39,223 nucleotides of DNA, from NCBI RefSeq assembly GCF_002752165.1, contig NZ_MOMB01000067.1, positions 1 to 39,223 on the forward strand, read 5' to 3'. A program made the translations under genes and the position numbers. The notes under the pieces are model-generated. The model was not told where the DNA came from. It worked only from the letters and a program-made list of their open reading frames with translations, and did not search any database. Shown here piece after piece: positions 23,796-29,974 of this stretch; the first letter of the stretch is position 1, and each line of letters begins with the position of its first letter. The DNA comes from Erwinia sp. OLFS4. Its GTDB lineage: Bacteria > Pseudomonadota > Gammaproteobacteria > Enterobacterales > Enterobacteriaceae.

Positions 23796-24005
23796 ATGCT
23801 TCAGACAATACTCAGTCGCAGCTCAGTGAGTATAACTGAGTTCAGAAGAAAACCTGTTGAGTGTATGAAAGCCGGGAAAGGTGAGCCTGTAGCTATCCTG
23901 AGCAACAATGAGCCTGTTTTTTATTGCATCCCAGCAAAGGAATACGGTGAGTTGCTACAAGAACTGGAAGATGCGAAAAATAAGCTCAAATTGGTTGATA
24001 ACTGA
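23796..24005 (+). CDS. Phd/YefM (StbD-like) antitoxin without adjacent toxin
   Basis: A 69-residue protein with the Phd/YefM N-terminal pattern: SRSSVSITEFRRKPVECMKAGKGEPVAILSNNEPVFYCIPAKEYGELL, followed by a short charged helix that usually wraps the toxin. These antitoxins normally precede a RelE/StbE toxin, but a terminator hairpin begins 8 bases after the stop and then replication control follows, so the toxin gene is absent. It may be a relic, an anti-addiction factor, or a stand-alone repressor. Confidence 0.8.
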   Translation: MLQTILSRSSVSITEFRRKPVECMKAGKGEPVAILSNNEPVFYCIPAKEYGELLQELEDAKNKLKLVDN

Positions 24006-24012
24006 TTGAAGA

Positions 24013-24040
24013 AAAGGATCTTTGATTGATCCTTTCATTG
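24013..24040 (+). terminator. Terminator after the orphan antitoxin
   Basis: AAAGGATC and GATCCTTT form an 8-bp stem with a 7-base loop, followed by TTTCATTGTTG-like T-rich sequence. It insulates the replication control region from upstream transcription. Confidence 0.75.
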
Positions 24041-24111
24041 TTGAATCTCACAAAAAATCAGACTAATAGCGTTAAAACAAGTAGTTATCCCTACAACTTA
24101 TCGTAACTGAA

Positions 24112-24140
24112 TTGATCCACTTGATAGATCATGCTAGATT
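24112..24140 (+). promoter_or_regulatory. Predicted repA mRNA promoter
   Basis: TTGATC (24112-24117) and TAGATT (24135-24140) are separated by 17 bases, each matching the sigma-70 consensus at 4 of 6 positions. Transcription would start near 24147, giving a leader of about 200 bases that contains the antisense target, leader peptide and pseudoknot. Confidence 0.55.
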
Positions 24141-24220
24141 GTGATGGTTTACGAATTTTTACGGGTGGGACGTTCCCGATAGCGTCCAGGGATGGGGGAA
24201 AGCGAAAGCTCAACCCCTGA

Positions 24221-24328
24221 ATGCAAAAACCCCCCGAAATCTGTCATCAACTTGGCGGAAGAGTCAGATATCAGGGGGTCGAAAGCAGGCGCTGGCCTGT
24301 GAAGGATTATAGCAAATGCATAACCTAA
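24221..24328 (+). CDS. Replication leader peptide (RepY/RepB-like), 35 aa
   Basis: An ATG at 24221 opens a 35-codon frame running through the antisense target stem-loop to a TAA at 24326-24328. This is 16 bases before the distal pseudoknot site and about 25 before the repA start. In IncI (repY) and IncL/M plasmids, translation and termination of such a leader opens the structure that hides the rep start and allows the pseudoknot to form. Position fits this model; the ribosome binding site is poor. A second frame (24316-24372, 18 codons) overlaps the repA start. Confidence 0.6.
   Translation: MQKPPEICHQLGGRVRYQGVESRRWPVKDYSKCIT
24225..24299 (-). ncRNA. Antisense RNA (RNAI) controlling repA
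   Basis: On the minus strand, a consensus TATAAT (24306-24311) would start transcription near 24299. The transcript folds into a long stem-loop (arms around 24231-24243 and 24265-24278: CCCCC..ATCTG with CAGAT..GGGGG) with the YUNR-like loop containing the complement of TTGGCGG. It ends in five U residues (24225-24229). A stem-loop RNA of about 75 nt ending in a U tract matches the copy-control RNAs of IncI, IncB and IncL/M replicons. Confidence 0.8.
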
Positions 24329-24349
24329 CACAACCCCCTTTCACCGCCA
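24253..24349 (+). promoter_or_regulatory. Pseudoknot elements in the repA leader
   Basis: The loop sequence TGGCGG (24253-24258) is exactly complementary to CCGCCA (24344-24349), which lies just upstream of the repA start. In IncI-type replicons such a long-range pairing activates rep translation and is blocked by the antisense RNA. Confidence 0.75.
24306..24333 (-). promoter_or_regulatory. Promoter of the antisense RNA
   Basis: Read on the minus strand, a TTGTGT -35-like box (24328-24333) and a perfect TATAAT -10 box (24306-24311) are 16 bases apart. The strong -10 fits a constitutive copy-control RNA. Confidence 0.7.
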
Positions 24350-24352
24350 TAA

Positions 24353-25066
24353 GTGCGGGCGGGTGTGACTGAAAAGAGTCTCTCTCTCAAATCGTCTGTA
24401 TCACCTACGGGCGTCGCAAAGCAAAGCCCCTGCTATAATGTTGCCTCGCGCAAGCGTCGCCGGTTCCTCAACCGGTGGATTAAGTCGCTGGCCACCGAAG
24501 CCGGGCGTATCAAAATCAAAAATGAACTCCGGCGTCGTATCCGACACAATAAGTATTGGGTCAACGAAGCAAACAAGTTCGGCATCGAAACGCTCTGTGA
24601 GTTGATGCTGGCCATCTTCGACGATCTGGATTTAAGAGACTGGCAGACAAGGCACAATCTGGAAACCCTTTCTGATCGCGCCGGTTTGTCTACTCGCAGT
24701 AATGCCGGAAATAAATCAATCTCGCGTGCGAGTAACGGCTGCGACCGTCTGGTCTGGCTCAATGCGATTATTACAGAAAAATCTCCCTTCAATCCTTATG
24801 ACGCTCGTTGTGCCTGCAAGCACATCGAGGTAACAGAGGATTTCTTTGCCATTCTCGGCGTTCCGCTGAAACAGGTCTACCGGGAACGCGCCAGGCTGCT
24901 TAAGGCCAACCCGGAAGAAATCATATCCTCCGGGGATGTTCGGCTAATCGCTATCAAAGTTGAAAACTGGACGCGCAAGGCCGCAGCCGGGTTAGCCAGG
25001 ATGAAAGCGAAGCGTGAAGTAGCTCGCCAGCGCAAACAGGAATACTACTCCCCAACCTTTGCCTGA
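24353..25066 (+). CDS. repA: RepA replication initiator (IncFII/IncI/IncL/M-type family)
   Basis: A 237-residue basic protein. The segment LETLSDRAGLSTRSNAGNKSISRASNGCDRLVWLNAI (about 102-138) matches the winged-helix DNA-binding part of the IncFII RepA family, followed by a basic C terminus (KAAAGLARMKAKREVARQRKQ). It would initiate theta replication at the origin downstream. The start is uncertain: GTG at 24353 or GTG at 24365, neither with a normal ribosome binding site. That fits pseudoknot-dependent translation coupled to the leader peptide. The protein is shorter than F-type RepA (about 285 residues). Confidence 0.85.
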   Translation: MRAGVTEKSLSLKSSVSPTGVAKQSPCYNVASRKRRRFLNRWIKSLATEAGRIKIKNELRRRIRHNKYWVNEANKFGIETLCELMLAIFDDLDLRDWQTRHNLETLSDRAGLSTRSNAGNKSISRASNGCDRLVWLNAIITEKSPFNPYDARCACKHIEVTEDFFAILGVPLKQVYRERARLLKANPEEIISSGDVRLIAIKVENWTRKAAAGLARMKAKREVARQRKQEYYSPTFA

Positions 25067-25284
25067 CCTCCTCAAACTACCGCCTTAGCTGGCGGGGATT
25101 CTGCACGTCTGCAATAAATCTCAGTACAAAAAACAGGCTAAACGTACAATAATTTTCGAAATCCAAACTATCTCTCCTGTCTGAATGACGGATTTTTCGG
25201 TGGTTCGGGCGTAGACCTTCTACAACTGCTGTATAGCTTGTGGGTAAGTGACAATGAAGTGCAAACGATATACCACAATTACTC

Positions 25285-25331
25285 TTTTGGTTTATCTTTT
25301 AATTACTTACGTATTAAAAGATAAACCAAAA
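25285..25331. repeat. 19-bp AT-rich inverted repeat in the origin region
   Basis: TTTTGGTTTATCTTTTAAT and ATTAAAAGATAAACCAAAA are perfect arms around a 9-base loop (TACTTACGT), followed by A-rich sequence and flanked by DnaA-box-like sites. It could be the duplex-unwinding element or a RepA/host-factor binding site. Confidence 0.75.
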
Positions 25332-25409
25332 AAAAGAAAAACATTACTGTTATCCCCTTTAAAAAGTGGATAACCGAACAGCATCGGCGCAAGCGCCTCA
25401 AAAGTAGCT

Positions 25410-25434
25410 CCCCACGCTAAAGCGCGGGGCATTT
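25410..25434 (+). terminator. Terminator-like hairpin downstream of repA
   Basis: CCCC-A-CGC and GCG-C-GGGG form a GC stem with a TAAA loop and one mismatch (25410-25429), followed by CATTTT. It could end the repA transcript inside the origin region. Confidence 0.6.
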
Positions 25435-25835
25435 TGATTGAAAGCGTGTGAAGGTTAACAGCTCGTCTGTTAACCCTAACGTTTAACCTCAAGAGACTGA
25501 AAAATTCCGACCTCACAAGACGCATCAAAAAATATTGCTGAAAGCTTTACTTACACGCTCGTAAGCAGCCCTAACGGCCTGCTAACGCGGAGATACGCCC
25601 CGACACGGCTACGCCGTATCGTGACCACTCCGACCGCGCATATCATCACCTGAGTCGTCTGTAAGCGGGTTATGGCTTAACAGGGAAGGGGATTAGATTG
25701 GTGAAAACTATCAATCCTGTAACCGGCTCCGCCGGGCTACGGCGTCACTCACCATTAGAGTTATATTCAATATCAGCTGACGCCTCTATGCCGCAAGCGG
25801 CATTTGGATAGACAGGCTGCGCACTGCTCGCCAGT

Positions 25836-25870
25836 CTTAACGCTCAGTGGAACCAAAACTCACGTTAAGG
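25836..25870. repeat. ColE1/pMB1-like segment flanked by CTTAACG/CGTTAAG
   Basis: CGCTCAGTGGAAC, then AAAACTCACGTTAAGG, resembles from memory the sequence next to the pMB1/ColE1 origin in common vectors, with one internal difference. Here it is bounded by a 7-bp inverted repeat (25836-25842 and 25863-25869). Its role is unknown. Confidence 0.5.
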
Positions 25871-26005
25871 CGTCCTACGCCGGAACCGCCGAAATTTCCC
25901 TTACCGAAGTTCTTCATCGCCGGAGAAGTCTGATGTCCCGGCGTAGTATCCCATGATGTTTTGTCCGTAAATGAGTGTTTTTTTGCTCATTGTTTTCTTA
26001 TATTG

Positions 26006-26034
26006 TTGCATGAAGTACCTTTTTTGGGTACAAT
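26006..26034 (+). promoter_or_regulatory. higBA promoter and operator
   Basis: TTGCAT (26006-26011) and TACAAT (26029-26034) are 17 bases apart. An inverted repeat GTACC-N7-GGTAC (26015-26031) lies between them and touches the -10 box, as expected for autorepression by the HigA antitoxin. Confidence 0.65.
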
Positions 26035-26065
26035 AAATAAAAGTTAAGTTACTCAGGGGCGCAGG

Positions 26066-26362
26066 ATGATTGGTAGTTTTAAGGATGGAGACAGCAGCAC
26101 ACTCGCGGTTTTCTATCTGGACAATGTACGCAGCCGCGACATTCCGGCCAGCATCGAGAAACAGTTACGCCGAAAGCTTTCTCTCATAGAAGCAGCAACA
26201 ACAGAAAAGTCACTTTTTGCTCCGCGCAGCAATAACTATGAAAGACTCGCGGGAAATCTTAAAGGATGGTCAAGCATCCGAGTATCAATTCAGTGGCGGC
26301 TAATTTTCCGCTGGCGTGATGGCCACGCATACGATCTTTACCTGGACCCACACAAATACTGA
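26066..26362 (+). CDS. higB: HigB toxin (RelE-superfamily mRNA interferase)
   Basis: A 98-residue protein starting MIGSFKD, with the RelE/HigB pattern: helical part (about 25-50), RLAGNLKGWSSIRVSIQWRLIFRW (about 61-84) and DLYLDPHKY at the C terminus. HigB toxins cleave mRNA at the ribosome. The toxin-before-antitoxin order is typical of hig loci. higA starts 9 bases downstream. It probably provides post-segregational stability, complementing StbAB. Confidence 0.9.
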   Translation: MIGSFKDGDSSTLAVFYLDNVRSRDIPASIEKQLRRKLSLIEAATTEKSLFAPRSNNYERLAGNLKGWSSIRVSIQWRLIFRWRDGHAYDLYLDPHKY

Positions 26363-26371
26363 GGAGGCAAT

Positions 26372-26677
26372 ATGGATACAAGAGCAGCAGAACCCACTAC
26401 AGTTGGTGAAATGCTTTCCGAAGAGTTCCTGAAACCTATGGGTATAACCCAGGAGCAGCTGGGGCAGGTTATGGGCCTGTCACGCAAAGTTGTTAGCCAG
26501 ATAGTAAACAATAGTCGTCGTATCAGTGTGGCTGAAGCGGCAACGCTGGCGGCTTTGTTCGAAACGGATGAAGATTTCTGGATTAACACTCAGGCGGCTC
26601 ATGACCGCTGGGAAAGCCGCCAGATCCTGGCATCAGCGATTATGCAGCCTATTCATGAAAGACTGGCCGTGATCTGA
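26372..26677 (+). CDS. higA: HigA antitoxin (XRE-type)
   Basis: A 101-residue antitoxin with a central helix-turn-helix: VGEMLSEEFLKPMGITQEQLGQVMGLSRKVVSQIVNNSRRISVAEAATLAALFETDEDFWINTQ, the VapI/HigA family signature. It binds HigB and represses the operon, probably through the operator at 26015-26031. A ribosome binding site (GAGGAG) precedes the ATG. Confidence 0.92.
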   Translation: MDTRAAEPTTVGEMLSEEFLKPMGITQEQLGQVMGLSRKVVSQIVNNSRRISVAEAATLAALFETDEDFWINTQAAHDRWESRQILASAIMQPIHERLAVI

Positions 26678-26701
26678 TATACGGTCCAAAAGCGAAAGAG
26701 C

Positions 26702-26721
26702 CAGCCTGCGGGAACAGGCTG
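26702..26721 (+). terminator. Hairpin after higBA
   Basis: CAGCCTG and CAGGCTG form a 7-bp stem with a CGGGAA loop shortly after the higA stop. No T tract follows, so termination would be weak. Confidence 0.45.
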
Positions 26722-26753
26722 ACTCCGGACATTAAAACTATTGGGTGGCTTCA

Positions 26754-26954
26754 ATGTCAGAAAAAATCATACATACCGCTGTGCAACTTGTAAACCGGCA
26801 GAAGACGCGTATTCCAGCCATGTCCCGCAGCGACCTTAATGATCTGCTGTTATGGATAGACTTCTTCACTGAATCTAAAGAAACGTCTCGGCGTAATCAG
26901 CGCATCGAGCAACGGTATGCGCTTTACCGGTGCAGGAAAGCGCTTTGTTCCTGA
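26754..26954 (+). CDS. Hypothetical small basic protein (66 aa)
   Basis: A 66-residue basic, helical protein (MSEKIIHTAVQLVNRQ, then a helix with DLNDLLLWIDFFTES and a basic C terminus). I do not recognise it. A GTG at 26745 would add three residues. It sits between higA and the exclusion lipoprotein and may belong to the exclusion/regulatory unit. Confidence 0.45.
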   Translation: MSEKIIHTAVQLVNRQKTRIPAMSRSDLNDLLLWIDFFTESKETSRRNQRIEQRYALYRCRKALCS

Positions 26955-26997
26955 TACTGGCGGCATAAAAAATTTATCCCTTTCACAAGGAGTTCGC

Positions 26998-27243
26998 ATG
27001 AAAAAATTGATTGTCAGCGCGTTAGTGGCCATGAGTCTTTGCGCGTGCGGCGAAAAAGTCTATGACGCTGATTATTACCAGGCTAACCATGAGAAAGCCG
27101 AAGAGGCAATAAAGAAATGTAATGCGGGTGAAATGACTGGTGAAAATTGCAACAATGCAAAAACCGGACTGGATAAATATAAAGCAAAAGCTTTTGAAGA
27201 TTATATGCTGGGGAAAACGAAAAAACGCCCTTCAGCTAACTGA
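26998..27243 (+). CDS. eex: EexN-family entry-exclusion lipoprotein
   Basis: An 81-residue lipoprotein with lipobox LCAC (Cys17), then YDADYYQANHEKAEEAIKKCNAGEMTGENCNNAK, the two-cysteine EexN pattern. EexN proteins sit in the recipient envelope and block redundant entry of related plasmids. The last 17 residues (AFEDYMLGKTKKRP then SAN) are nearly the same as the last 17 of VirB5 (33450-33503): 12 of 17 residues identical, both ending at the C terminus. Upstream codons would extend the frame to 26917, but AAGGAG before 26998 and the signal peptide fix the start. Confidence 0.88.
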   Translation: MKKLIVSALVAMSLCACGEKVYDADYYQANHEKAEEAIKKCNAGEMTGENCNNAKTGLDKYKAKAFEDYMLGKTKKRPSAN

Positions 27244-27349
27244 AGTATCGGTTAAAATAGCCGTTTTTCTAAGCGAAACTGGTGCTAGATGAGTTTATCA
27301 GGCTATCCACTGGGCTGTATAAACTTTGTCTAAGCACTGAATGAGGACG

Positions 27350-27382
27350 CTGTACAGCCGGAATTGCCCTCCAACTGTACAG
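27350..27382 (+). promoter_or_regulatory. Paired CTGTACAG palindromes upstream of the LuxR-type gene
   Basis: CTGTACAG occurs at 27350-27357 and 27375-27382, 25 bp apart. The flanks make a longer inverted repeat with arms GCTGTACAG and CTGTACAGC. They lie 30-60 bp before the regulator gene and are likely operator half-sites. A one-mismatch copy (TTGTACAG) occurs at 27889-27896, ahead of the transfer operon. Confidence 0.6.
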
Positions 27383-27411
27383 CTAACCACACAACCTGAT
27401 AGGAGGCTGTA

Positions 27412-27678
27412 ATGGCTGGTCTTAATAGTACGGATCTGAAAATGTTTCACAATCTTTTTCCTGAACTCACCCCAGTGCAGACGGAAACCGCTTTGCTTTA
27501 CTGCTATGGGCTGGGACGAGAAGAAGTTGCAGGGATTCGGCATGTCTCTGTGCCTGCTGTAGATAAGTCATTGACTACATGCAGGAGGCTATTGAACGTG
27601 GATTCCTTGGGACAGCTCAGAGCAGTAGTTCTTTTGCGAATTAATGCAAATATATTAATAAGCTGTCAGGCCTGTTAG
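27412..27678 (+). CDS. Small LuxR/GerE-type HTH regulator
   Basis: An 88-residue protein consisting mainly of a GerE-like helix-turn-helix: LTPVQTETALLYCYGLGREEVAGIRHVSVPAVDKSLTTCRRLLNVDSLGQLRAVVLLRI (about residues 20-78). It has no sensor domain. AGGAGG precedes the ATG. Located just ahead of the transfer operon and bounded by a strong terminator, it is a likely transcriptional controller of conjugation, perhaps binding the CTGTACAG sites upstream of itself and at 27889. The link to those sites is inferred. Confidence 0.75.
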   Translation: MAGLNSTDLKMFHNLFPELTPVQTETALLYCYGLGREEVAGIRHVSVPAVDKSLTTCRRLLNVDSLGQLRAVVLLRINANILISCQAC

Positions 27679-27694
27679 ATCCGATTAAACCAAT

Positions 27695-27724
27695 AAAACC
27701 GCTTCGATGAGGCGGTTTTTTTTT
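27695..27724 (+). terminator. Rho-independent terminator
   Basis: AAAACCGC and GCGGTTTT form an 8-bp stem with a 9-base loop, followed by an uninterrupted run of T residues. It separates the LuxR-type gene from the transfer operon. Confidence 0.92.
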
Positions 27725-27888
27725 GCTCTAAACGATGTAAAAAACTACAATTATCTATTTTTATAGATTTTAACTCTATATATTTGATTTATTTATTATT
27801 ATTTTCCGCTTTCTTCTAAATTTACCCAATAATCAAAAGTATGACAAAATCAGACTACTCCTATTAATGTTTTTAACGTATTTTACGT
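27725..27888 (+). promoter_or_regulatory. AT-rich region expected to hold the transfer operon promoter
   Basis: About 160 bases of very AT-rich sequence between the terminator and the first transfer-operon genes. No clear -35/-10 pair stands out. The AT content suits H-NS/Hha silencing. Confidence 0.4.
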
Positions 27889-28077
27889 TTGTACAGCGGA
27901 AACTTTTTTTCAGAGTTTTCCAAAGTAATTGAAAATGAACATCTGCCTTCAAATAAAAAGAAGGCAGGAAAAATACTATTTGAAATATCTAAGTGCCTTT
28001 TGAAAAAAAATAAGGAGGGGCGGAAGCGTGCTTTTTTTTATTTATTTAAATGGTGCGATCCCAAATTATATTCGTGA
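27889..28077 (+). CDS. Hypothetical Lys-rich small protein (62 aa)
   Basis: A 62-codon frame whose only start is a TTG (27889) without a ribosome binding site. It encodes a Lys-rich helical protein with three aromatic clusters near the C terminus (RAFFYLFKWCDPK). It ends 6 bases before the next gene. The TTG lies inside a CTGTACAG-like palindrome, so the true start may be missing or the frame may be a decayed remnant. Confidence 0.35.
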   Translation: MYSGNFFSEFSKVIENEHLPSNKKKAGKILFEISKCLLKKNKEGRKRAFFYLFKWCDPKLYS

Positions 28078-28083
28078 GGGGAT

Positions 28084-28326
28084 ATGACTAAAAATCAGCC
28101 AGATTCTGACAAAAAAACAGAATCTGTTTATGTTGGAAAAGAGCGCTACGCACGTCTTGAAGAGGCTGCGCGACGTATTGCTTATATAACAAACTACAGC
28201 GTTAAAACCAACTGGGTTGTACATAACATTATCGATTATCACCTCGGAAAAATTGAAGAGGATATGATCGAAAGAATTAAAACCCTCAAGGCAGGTAATA
28301 AAAATAACGGAGATAATGATGACTGA
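28084..28326 (+). CDS. Hypothetical small protein, possible DNA-binding regulator (80 aa)
   Basis: An 80-residue hydrophilic protein (YVGKERYARLEEAARRIAYITNYSVKTNWVVHNIIDYHLGKIEEDM in the middle) whose strand-helix-helix spacing resembles a ribbon-helix-helix fold. GAGGGG precedes the ATG. It overlaps actX by 11 bases. A role in regulating the transfer operon is inferred from position. Confidence 0.55.
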   Translation: MTKNQPDSDKKTESVYVGKERYARLEEAARRIAYITNYSVKTNWVVHNIIDYHLGKIEEDMIERIKTLKAGNKNNGDNDD

Positions 28327-28837
28327 TTCAATATATCCGGCATGGTTTGTAGTTAAGGCAAAACATAATCAGGAGCGACGTGCAGAATCTTCTCTGCTGA
28401 GCCAGGGCGTTAAATGTTATTTGCCGGTTGTCGCTACATCTTCAATGCGCAGTAGTCAGAAGCTTAACCAGATGCGCGATGCGCCTCTTTTTCCAGGCTA
28501 CCTCTTCGCTTACTTCGATCCTGAAGTAATCCATACCACTGAAGTAAAGAACACTCGCGGCGTGTCCGGGCTGGTTAACTTTGGCGGTGCCCCGGCCATT
28601 ATTACTGATTCACAAATGTGTGATATGCGTGAAGTCATCAATGCCCGTTCTGGCGTACTTTCAGCTGATAGTGTGCCAGTGAAAGGGGAGGCTATCGAGA
28701 TTACCAACGGCATGTTTGAAGCGCTTGAGGGTGTTTATGAAGAACCTGATGGCCTGCGCCGGTCAATGGTGCTGATCACTGTACTGGGTAAACAGGTCCG
28801 CCGTTCTGTCAGTAATAAAGATTTCCGCTTTGCCTGA
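28316..28837 (+). CDS. actX: ActX, RfaH/NusG-like transcription antiterminator
   Basis: A 173-residue NusG-type protein: the NGN domain starts WFVVKAKHNQERRAESSLLSQGVKCYLPVV, with RDAPLFPGYLFAYFDP and a VKNTRGVSGLVNFGG stretch. The C-terminal KOW part is about residues 115-170. It sits exactly where IncX plasmids encode ActX, as the gene before virB1. RfaH-like proteins load at operon leaders and keep RNA polymerase processive through long operons, which suits the roughly 25-kb T4SS plus pilus unit downstream. I could not identify an ops element. Confidence 0.88.
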   Translation: MMTDSIYPAWFVVKAKHNQERRAESSLLSQGVKCYLPVVATSSMRSSQKLNQMRDAPLFPGYLFAYFDPEVIHTTEVKNTRGVSGLVNFGGAPAIITDSQMCDMREVINARSGVLSADSVPVKGEAIEITNGMFEALEGVYEEPDGLRRSMVLITVLGKQVRRSVSNKDFRFA

Positions 28838-28867
28838 TCCCAGGTAAGTCCATCCAGGAGTAAAACC

Positions 28868-29533
28868 ATGCTGTCTACAGCCGCCATTGTGGGGCTGGCT
28901 ATGCAGTGTGCCGCGTCGGTTCACCCGGATACAGTCAAAGACGTTGCCCGGACAGAATCAAGCTTTAACCCACTCGCTATTGGCATTGTTGGAGGAAACC
29001 CCCTCTATCCATCCTCTGTGGAGGAGGCCATAAAGCACATTGACCGGCTCAAAGCCAACGGGAAAAATTTCTCTGTCGGCCTGATGCAAATTAATCAGTC
29101 CAATTTTACCCGTTACGGCGTCACTGCTCGCCAGTTGTTTGATCCATGTACCAACCTCGCTGTTTTCGAAAAACTTATCACCGATTGCTACCGGCGCGGC
29201 GGAACGTTGAAACGCGCTCTCAGCTGTTATTACTCCGGTAATTTCATTACCGGGCAAAAACCCGAACGCAACTTTGCACAGACTACTTACGTGCAGCGCA
29301 TCGGTTACAACCAGACAGGAGATAAATATGCGGTGCCTGGCACACGCGACGATATAGGAAAAGAACAGAACGAATCACCAGAGCAGCAATCTGGTTCGCC
29401 ACCGGTATACGAATCATGGGACGTGCTGCGCGAATATCCGCGCCCCGCAACACCTCCCGCTTCATCCCCCCCACCGGAACAGCAAAAGGAAGGTCAGACT
29501 CCGGCTGATAAGCCAGAAACCCGCGCCGGCTAG
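28868..29533 (+). CDS. virB1: VirB1 lytic transglycosylase
   Basis: A 221-residue protein with a hydrophobic N terminus and a SLT domain: VARTESSFNPLAIG (catalytic Glu30), VGLMQINQSNF and CYYSGNF. The C terminus (about 160-221) is Pro/Gln/Glu-rich and likely disordered. It opens peptidoglycan for T4SS assembly. First gene of the virB series; the AGGAG before the ATG supports the start. Confidence 0.92.
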   Translation: MLSTAAIVGLAMQCAASVHPDTVKDVARTESSFNPLAIGIVGGNPLYPSSVEEAIKHIDRLKANGKNFSVGLMQINQSNFTRYGVTARQLFDPCTNLAVFEKLITDCYRRGGTLKRALSCYYSGNFITGQKPERNFAQTTYVQRIGYNQTGDKYAVPGTRDDIGKEQNESPEQQSGSPPVYESWDVLREYPRPATPPASSPPPEQQKEGQTPADKPETRAG

Positions 29534-29608
29534 AAATTTTAAAACGGGACAAATGCATTTTTGCCACCTGTCCAGTGACGTTGTTCTGATTTGTTAACTA
29601 AGGAAAAA

Positions 29609-29974
29609 ATGATGGATGCTTTAAAGATTAAAATTGCCAGACTGGCCCTATGGCTGACGCCACAACGCTACTTTACCGGGCTAACGCTTGTGTGTGTAGC
29701 GCTCGCGCCTCAGATGGCCAGCGCCGCCTGGTATGACCCGATCCTGACATTCGCGCGGGAATTTAAAACCGGCCTCATCGTTCTGGGTGGCATCGCTGCG
29801 CTGTGTTCGATGGTTTACTGCGGTATCGGCTGGCTGGTATCCAGAATGGTCGGATCTATGGAAATACAGTTTTTTGATTACCTCAAAACGGCTGGCGTGA
29901 TTGGTGTAGTGGGTGGCAGCGTGGCGCTGGCTACATGGGCGTACAGCCTGTGGGGAGGCACCATTACTTCATGA
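29609..29974 (+). CDS. virB2: VirB2 major pilin
   Basis: A 121-residue prepilin with a long signal region ending around MASA, then a mature pilin with two hydrophobic helices (about 58-77 and 95-115). It would polymerise into the conjugative pilus. AAGGA supports starts at 29609 or 29612; a TTG at 29591 is less likely. The stop overlaps the virB3 ATG (ATGA). Confidence 0.85.
   Translation: MMDALKIKIARLALWLTPQRYFTGLTLVCVALAPQMASAAWYDPILTFAREFKTGLIVLGGIAALCSMVYCGIGWLVSRMVGSMEIQFFDYLKTAGVIGVVGGSVALATWAYSLWGGTITS

Larger units (their letters stand above)
25067..26005. other. oriV: Origin region downstream of repA, rich in inverted repeats
   Basis: This stretch of nearly 1 kb has no credible gene. 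It holds DnaA-box-like sites TGTGGGTAA (25239-25247), TTATCCCCT (25350-25358) and AGTGGATAA (25365-25373), a 19-bp AT-rich inverted repeat (25285-25331) and a GC-rich terminator-like hairpin (25410-25429). Further perfect short hairpins lie at 25386-25397, 25453-25475, 25605-25617, 25788-25803 and 25869-25881. IncFII/IncI-type RepA proteins act on an origin just downstream of their own gene, so oriV is expected here; the hairpins may be single-strand initiation or primosome sites. Confidence 0.6.

Noticed and set aside
23614-23829. 71-codon frame between hha and the antitoxin
   Set aside because: It overlaps both genes and has no ribosome binding site; the product looks like out-of-frame translation.
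24433-24792. 119-codon minus-strand frame opposite repA
   Set aside because: A shadow of the repA codons with no start signal and no family resemblance.
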